Assembly: GCF_051014685.1 (NCBI RefSeq)
Contig: NW_027479302.1
Coordinates: 95,521 to 159,520, forward strand
Length of the DNA: 64,000 nt
Direction: 5' to 3'
Source of the DNA: Ptiloglossa arizonensis
Taxonomy: Eukaryota > Arthropoda > Insecta > Hymenoptera > Colletidae
Under the pieces are notes generated by a model. The model did no database searches. It worked only from the letters and a program-made list of their open reading frames with translations, and had not been told where the DNA came from. Positions 57,613-64,000 of the stretch are shown here, piece by piece. A program made the position numbers and the translations under genes. The stretch's first letter is position 1; every line of letters starts with the position of its first letter.

Positions 57613-60600
57613 GGGTTAGGTCAATCCGTTCGCGAGATATGGGAGTTTGATGCCAAGAAATGGTTGAGAAGGCAAAAAATTTTTCGCAATTCTGCTGCTC
57701 CAAACGCTTAACCAGAATGGCCTAGGGATAAAATACACATACTGTTGTAATCGGGAGAGTTTCTACTTTCAGATGCAACAGGAATTTTTGGGTTAGGTCA
57801 ATCCGTTCGCGAGATATGGGAGTTTGAAGCCAAGAAATGGTTGAGAAGGCAAAAAATTTTTCGCAATTCTGCTGCTCAAAACGCTTAACCAGAAAGGCCT
57901 AGGGTAAAAATACACATACCGTTGTAATCGGGCGAGTTTCTACTTTCAGATGCAACAGGAATTTTTGGGTTAGGTCAATCCGTTCGCGAGATAGGGGAGA
58001 TTGAAGCTAAGAAATGGTTCAGAAGACAACAAATTTTTCGCAGTTCTGCTGCTCCAAACGCTTAACCAGAATGGCCTAAGGGAAAAACACACATACCGTT
58101 GTAATCGGGCGAGTTTCTCCTTTCAGATGCAACAGGAATTTTTGGGTTAGGTCAATCCGTTCGCGAGATATGGGAGTTTGAAGCCAAGAAAGGGTTGAGA
58201 AGGCAAAAAATTTTTCGCAATTCTGCTGCTCCAAACGCTTAACCAGAATGGCCTAGGGAAAAAATACACATACCGTTGTAATCGGGCGAGTTTCTACTTT
58301 CAGATGCAACAGGAATTTTTGGGTTAGGTCAATCCGTTCGCGAGATATGGGAGTTTGAAGCTAAGAAATAGTTCAGAAGACAACAAATTTTTCGCACTTC
58401 TGCTGCTCCAAGCGCTTTACCAGAATGGCCTAGGGAAAAAATACACATACCTTTGTAATCGGGCGAGTTTCTACTTTCAGACGCAATAGGAATTTTTGGG
58501 TTAGGTCAATCCGTTCGCGAGATATGGGAGTTTGAAGCAAAGAAATGGTTGAGAAGAGAACAAATTTTTCGCAATTCTGCTGCTCCAAACGCTTAACCAG
58601 AATGGCCTAGGGATAAAATACACATACCGTTGTAATCGGGAGAGTTTCTACTTTCAGACGCAACAGGAATTTTTGGGTTAGGTCAATCCGTTCGCGAGAT
58701 ATGGGACTTTGAAGCTAAGAAATGGTTGACAAGACAATAAATTTTTCGCAATTCTGCTGCTCCAATCGCTTAACCAGAATGGCCTAAGGGAAAAATACAC
58801 GTACCGTTGCAATCGGGCGAGTTTCTACTTTCAAATGCAATAGGAATTTTTGGGTTGGGTCAATCCGTTCGCGAGATATGGGAGTTTGAAGCTAACAAAT
58901 GGTTGAGAAGAGAACAAATTTTTCGCAATTCTGCTGCTCCAAACGCTTAACCAGAATGGCCTAAGGGAAAAAATACACATACCGTTGTAATCGGGCGAGT
59001 TTCTACTTTCAGTTACAGTAGGATTTTTTGGGTTAGGTCAATCCGTTCGCGAGATATGGGACTTTGAAGCTAAGAAATGGTTGACAAGACAATAAATTTT
59101 TCGCAATTCTGCTGCTTCACACGCTTAACCAGAACGGCCTAGGGAAAAAATACACATACCGTTGTAATCGGGCGAGTTTCTACTTTCAGTTAGAATAGGA
59201 ATTTTTTGGTTAAGTCAATCCGTTCGCGAGATATGGGACTTTGAAGCTAAGAAATGGTTGACAAGACAATAAATTTTTCGCACTTCTGCTGCTCCAATCG
59301 CTTAACCAGAATGGCCTAAGGGAAAAATACACATACCGTTGTAATCGGGCGAGTTTCTACTTTCAGATGCAACAGGAATTTTTGGGTTAGGTCAATCCGT
59401 TCGCGAGATATGGGAGTTTGAAGCCAAGAAATGGTTGAGAAGGCAAAAAATTTTTCGCAATTCTGCTGCTCCAAACGCTTAACCAGAATGGCCTAGGGAA
59501 GAAATACACATACCGTTGTAATCGGGCGAGTTTCTACTTTCAGACGCAACAGGAATTTTTGGGTTAGGTCAATCCGTTCGCGAAATATGGGAGTTTGAAG
59601 CCAAGAAATTGTTGAGGAGGCAAAAAATTTTTCGCAATTCTGCTGCTCCAAACGCTTAACCAGGATGGCCTAGGGAAAAAATACACATACCGTTGTAATC
59701 GGGCGAGTTTCTACTTTCAGATGCAATAGGAATTTTAGGGTTAGGTCAATCCGTTCGCGAGATATGGGAGTTTGATGCCAAGAAACGGTTGAGAAGGCAA
59801 AAAATTTTTCGCAATTCTGCTGCTCCAAACGCTTAACCAGAATGGCCTAGGGAAAAAATACACCTACCGTTGTAATCGGGCGAGTTTCTACTTTCAGATG
59901 CAACAGGAATTTTTGGGTTAGTTCAATCCGTTCGCGAGATAAGGGAGTTTGAAGCTAAGAAATGGTTCAGAAGACAACAAATTTTTCGCACTTCTGCTGC
60001 TCCAAACGCTTAACCAGAATGGCCTAGGGAAAAAATGCAGATACCGTTGTAATCGGGAGAGTTTCTACTTTCAGACGCAATAGGAATTTTTGGGTTAGGT
60101 CAATCCATTCGCGAGATATGGGAGTTTGAAGCTAAGAAATGGTTGAGAAGAGAACAAATTTTTCGCAATTCTGCTGCTCCAAACGCTTAACCAGAATGGC
60201 CTAGGGATAAAATACACATACCGTTGTAATCGGGAGAGTTTCTACTTTCAGACGCAATAGGAATTTTTGGGTTAGGTCAATCCGTTCGCGAGATAGGAGA
60301 GTTTGAAGCTAAGAAATGGTTCAGAAGACAACAAATTATTCGCAGTTCTGCTGCTCCAAACGCTTAACCAGAATGGCCTAGGGAAAAAATACAGATACCG
60401 TTGTAATCGGGCGAGTTTCTACTTTCAGACGCAATAGGAATTTTTGGGTTAGGTCAATCCATTCGCGAGATATGGGAGTTTGAAGCTAAGAAATGGTTGA
60501 GAAGAGAACAAATTTTTCGCAATTCTGCTGCTCCAAACGCTTAACCAGAATGGCCTAGGGATAAAATACACATACCGTTGTAATCGGGAGAGTTTCTACT

Positions 60601-63600
60601 TTCAGACGCAACAGGAATTTTTGGGTTAGGTCAATCCGTTCGCGAGATATGGGACTTTGAAGCTAAGAAATGGTTGACAAGAGAACAAATTTTTCGCACT
60701 TCTGCTGCTCCAATCGCTTAACCAGAATGGCCTAAGGGAAAAATACACGTACCGTTGCAATCGGGCGAGTTTCTACTTTCAAATGCAATAGGAATTTTTG
60801 GGTTGGGTCAATCCGTTCGCGAGATATGGGAGTTTGAAGCTAACAAATGGTTCAGAAGACAACAAATTATTCGCAGTTCTGCTGCTCCAAACGCTTAACC
60901 AGAATGGCCTAGGGAAAAAATACAGATACCGTTGTAATCGGGCGAGTTTCTACTTTCAGACGCAATAGGAATTTTTGGGTTAGGTCAATCCATTTGCGAG
61001 ATATGGGAGTTTGAAGCTAAGAAATGGTTGAGAAGAGAACAAATTTTTCGCAATTCTGCTGCTCCAAACGCTTATCCAGAATGGCCTAGGGATAAAATAC
61101 ACATACCGTTGTAATCGGGAGAGTTTCTACTTTCAGACGCAACAGGAATTTTTGGGTTAGGTCAATCCGTTCGCGAGATATGGGACTTTGAAGCTAAGAA
61201 ATGGTTGACAAGACAATAAATTTTTCGCACTTCTGCTGCTCCAATCGCTTAACCAGACTGGCCTAAGGGAAAAATACACGTACCGTTGCAATCGGGCGAG
61301 TTTCTACTTTCAAATGCAATAGGAATTTTTGGGTTGGGTCAATCCGTTCGCGAGATATGGGAGTTTGAAGCTAACAAATGGTTGAGAAGAGAACAAATTT
61401 TTCGCAATTCTGCTGCTCCAAACGCTTAACCAGAATGGCCTAGGGAAAAAATACACATACCGTTGTAATCGGGCGAGTTTCTACTTTCAGACGCAACAGG
61501 AATTTTAGGGTTAGGTCAATCCGTTCGCGAGATATGGGACTTTGAAGCTAAAAAATGGTTGACAAGACAATAAATTTTTCGCAATTCTGCTGCTTCACAC
61601 GCTTAACCAGAATGGCCTAGGGAAAAAATACACATACCGTTGTCATCGGGCGAGTTTCTACTTTCAGTTAGAATAGGAATTTTTGGGTTAGGTCAATCCG
61701 TTCGCGAGATATGGGAGTTTGAAGCCAAGAAATGGTTGAGAAGGCAAAAAATTTTTCGCAATTCTGCTGCTCCAAACGCTTAACCAGAAAGGCCTAGGGA
61801 AAAAATACACATACCGTTGTAATCGGGCGAGTTTCTACTTTCAGATGCAACAGGAATTTTTGGGTTAGGTCAATCCGTTCGCGAGATAGGGGAGATTGAA
61901 GCTAAGAAATGGTTCAGAAGACAACAAATTTTTCGCAGTTCTGCTGCTCCAAACGCTTAACCAGAATGGCCTAGGGAAAAAATACAGATACCGTTGTAAT
62001 CGGGCGAGTTTCTACTTTCAGACGCAATAGGAATTTTTGGGTTAGGTCAATCCATTCGCGAGATATGGGAGTTTGAAGCCAAGAAATGGTTGAGAAGGCA
62101 AAAAATTTTTCGCAATTCTGCTGCTTCAAACGCTTAACCAGAATGGCCTAGGGAAAAAATACACATACCGTTGTAATCGGGCGAGTTTCTTCTTTCAGTT
62201 ACAATAGGAATTTTTGGGTTAGGTCAATCCGTTCGCGAGATATGGGACTTTGAAGCTAAGAAATGGTTGACAAGACAATAAATTTTTCGCACTTCTGCTG
62301 CTCCAATCGCTTAACCAGAATGGGCCTAAGGGAAAAATACACGTAACGTTGCAATCGGGCGAGTTTCTACTTTCAAATGCAATAGGAATTTTTGGGTTGG
62401 GTCAATCCGTTCGCGAGATATGGGAGTTTGAAGCTAACAAATGGTTGAGAAGAGAACAAATTTTTCGCAATTCTGCTGCTCCAAACGCTTAACCAGAATG
62501 GCCTAGGGAAAAAATACACATACCGTTGTAATCGGGCGAGTTTCTACTTTCAGACGCAACAGGAATTTTAGGGTTAGGTCAATCCGTTCGCGAGATATGG
62601 GAGTTTGATGCCAAGAAATGGTTGAGAAGGCAAAAAATTTTTCGCAATTCTGCTGCTCCAAACGCTTAACAAGAATGGCCTAGGGATAAAATACACATAC
62701 TGTTGTAATCGGGAGAGTTTCTACTTTCAGATGCAACAGGAATTTTTGGGTTAGGTCAATCCGTTCGCGAGATATGGGAGTTTGAAGCCAAGAAATGGTT
62801 GAGAAGGCAAAAAATTTTTCGCAATTCTGCTGCTCCAAACGCTTAACCAGAAAGGCCTAGGGTAAAAATACACATACCGTTGTAATCGGGCGTGTTTCTA
62901 CTTTCAGATGCAACAGGAATTTTTGGGTTAGGTCAATCCGTTCGCGAGATAGGGGAGATTGAAGCTAAGAAATGGTTCAGAAGACAACAAATTTTTCGCA
63001 GTTCTGCTGCTCCAAACGCTTAACCAGAATGGCCTAGGGAAAAAATACACATACCGTTGTAATCGGGCGAGTTTCTACTTTCAGATGCAACAGGAATTTT
63101 TGGGTTAGGTCAATCCGTTCGCGAGATAGGGGAGATTGAAGCTAAGAAATGGTTCAGAAGACAACAAATTTTTCGCAGTTCTGCTGCTCCAAACGCTTAA
63201 CCAGAATGGCCTAGGGAAAAAATACAGATACCGTTGTAATCGGGCGAGTTTCTACTTTCAGTTACAATAGGAATTTTTGGGTTAGGTCAATCCATTCGCG
63301 AGATATGGGAGTTTGAAGCCAAGAAATGGTTGAGAAGGCAAAAAATTTTTCGCAATTCTGCTGCTCCAAACGCTTAACCAGAAAGGCCTAGGGAAAAAAT
63401 ACACATACCGTTGTAATCGGGCGAGTTTCTACTTTCAGATGCAACAGGAATTTTTGGGTTAGGTCAATCCGTTCGCGAGATAGGGGAGATTGAAGCTAAG
63501 AAATGGTTCAGAAGACAACAAATTTTTCGCAGTTCTGCTGCTCCAAACGCTTAACCAGAATGGCCTAGGGAAAAAATACAGATACCGTTGTAATCGGGCG

Positions 63601-64000
63601 AGTTTCTACTTTCAGACGCAATAGGAATTTTTGGGTTAGGTCAATCCATTCGCGAGATATGGGAGTTTGAAGCCAAGAAATGGTTGAGAAGGCAAAAAAT
63701 TTTTCGCAATTCTGCTGCTTCAAACGCTTAACCAGAATGGCCTAGGGAAAAAATACACATACCGTTGTAATCGGGCGAGTTTCTTCTTTCAGTTACAATA
63801 GGAATTTTTGGGTTAGGTCAATCCGTTCGCGAGATAGGGGAGTTTGAAGCTAAGAAATGGTTCAGAAGACAACAAATTATTCGCAGTTCTGCTGCTCCAA
63901 ACGCTTAACCAGAATGGCCTAGGGAAGAAATACAGATACCGTTGTAATCGGGCGAGTTTCTACTTTCAGACGCAATAGGAATTTTTGGGTTAGGTCAATC
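57613..64000. repeat. 69-monomer block, copy 2 (runs off the window)
   Basis: The segment aligns with 45,399-51,785 at 12,214 bp (12,215 after an inserted g in 'aatgggcc' near 62,322). In 6.4 kb I found six substitutions: a57878/c45664, c58119/a45905, c59786/t47572, c60678/g48464, c61497/t49283 and c61644/a49430. The junction is confined to 57,613-57,627. The copy continues past base 64,000, so its right end is unknown. Confidence 0.9.

Larger units (their letters stand above)
1..64000. repeat. 177-bp satellite DNA array (361 full monomers plus a partial one)
   Basis: The whole window is one head-to-tail tandem array. The phrase 'gctccaaacg' recurs at 1, 178 and 355 and stays in register to 63,894. 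361 intervals of 177 bp give 63,897, and the observed span is 63,893. The net difference of -4 is fully explained by the 20 single-base indels I located. All monomers have the same orientation; I saw no inversion, no inserted element and no unique DNA, so no stretch here holds a gene. One monomer is about 42% G+C with 8-9 CpG. Size and organisation fit a centromeric or pericentromeric eukaryotic satellite of nucleosome-scale period; that role is inference, and I do not recognise the family or the species. Confidence 0.98.

Noticed and set aside
1..64000. CRISPR-like regular spacing
   Set aside because: There are no unique spacers: the whole 177-bp period is conserved, so this is a tandem satellite and not a repeat-spacer array.
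1..64000. tRNA, rRNA, 5S or other RNA gene arrays
   Set aside because: The 177-bp unit shows no cloverleaf, no A/B box pair that I could support, and no resemblance to 5S or rRNA sequences.

Overview
The window is a single uninterrupted satellite-DNA array. A 177-bp monomer (about 42% G+C) is repeated head to tail from base 1 to base 64,000: 361 full monomers, then the first 107 bp of a 362nd starting at 63,894. I found no gene, RNA gene, transposon, inverted monomer or unique sequence. The window therefore suggests a eukaryotic chromosome, most likely centromeric or pericentromeric heterochromatin. The monomer length is near nucleosome size, as in human alpha satellite (171 bp) and Arabidopsis cen180 (178 bp). 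CpG is not visibly depleted, which would fit an invertebrate or another lightly methylated genome, but I do not recognise the satellite and cannot name the taxon.

Within one monomer, numbered from 'gctccaaacg', the landmarks are: a CCTAGG or CCTAAGG site near 26-33; a variable segment around 90-96 (cagatgc, cagacgc, cagttac, cagttag, cagtcgc, caaatgc); a GGGTTAGG element near 95-103; a conserved TTCGCGAGATA block near 110-120 that matches 8 of the 9 essential CENP-B-box bases; a type-specific block near 127-155; and an A6T5 tract near 155-165. Monomers fall into recurring types that differ at these diagnostic sites. Some are mosaics of two types.

The types are arranged in multi-monomer blocks that are copied in tandem, always by a whole number of monomers. 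From left to right: a 7/8-monomer unit (355-4,736); a mixed boundary zone (4,737-5,880); a 15-monomer recurrence with a nested 6-monomer duplication (5,880-9,970); a short-period zone rich in one type (9,970-13,620); a 10-monomer unit whose second copy lacks 3 monomers (13,620-16,628); a 2.1-kb segment (17,620-19,735) that recurs 17,872 bp downstream; a 22-monomer tandem pair (19,650-27,496); a nearly perfect 31-monomer pair of 5,486 bp (24,983-35,992); a chain of 8- and 10-monomer units (35,830-44,700); and a 69-monomer block of about 12.2 kb (45,399-57,612) whose second copy starts at 57,613 and runs off the window. Inside that last block are 11- and 13-monomer duplications.

The block junctions are seamless. 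Several can be narrowed to 10-64 bp where both parental sequences are identical. This is the expected trace of in-register unequal exchange or replication-based copying. Only 20 single-base indels occur in 64 kb, and they sum exactly to the net phase drift of -4. No genes act together here; any function would be structural (nucleosome phasing, centromere or heterochromatin).
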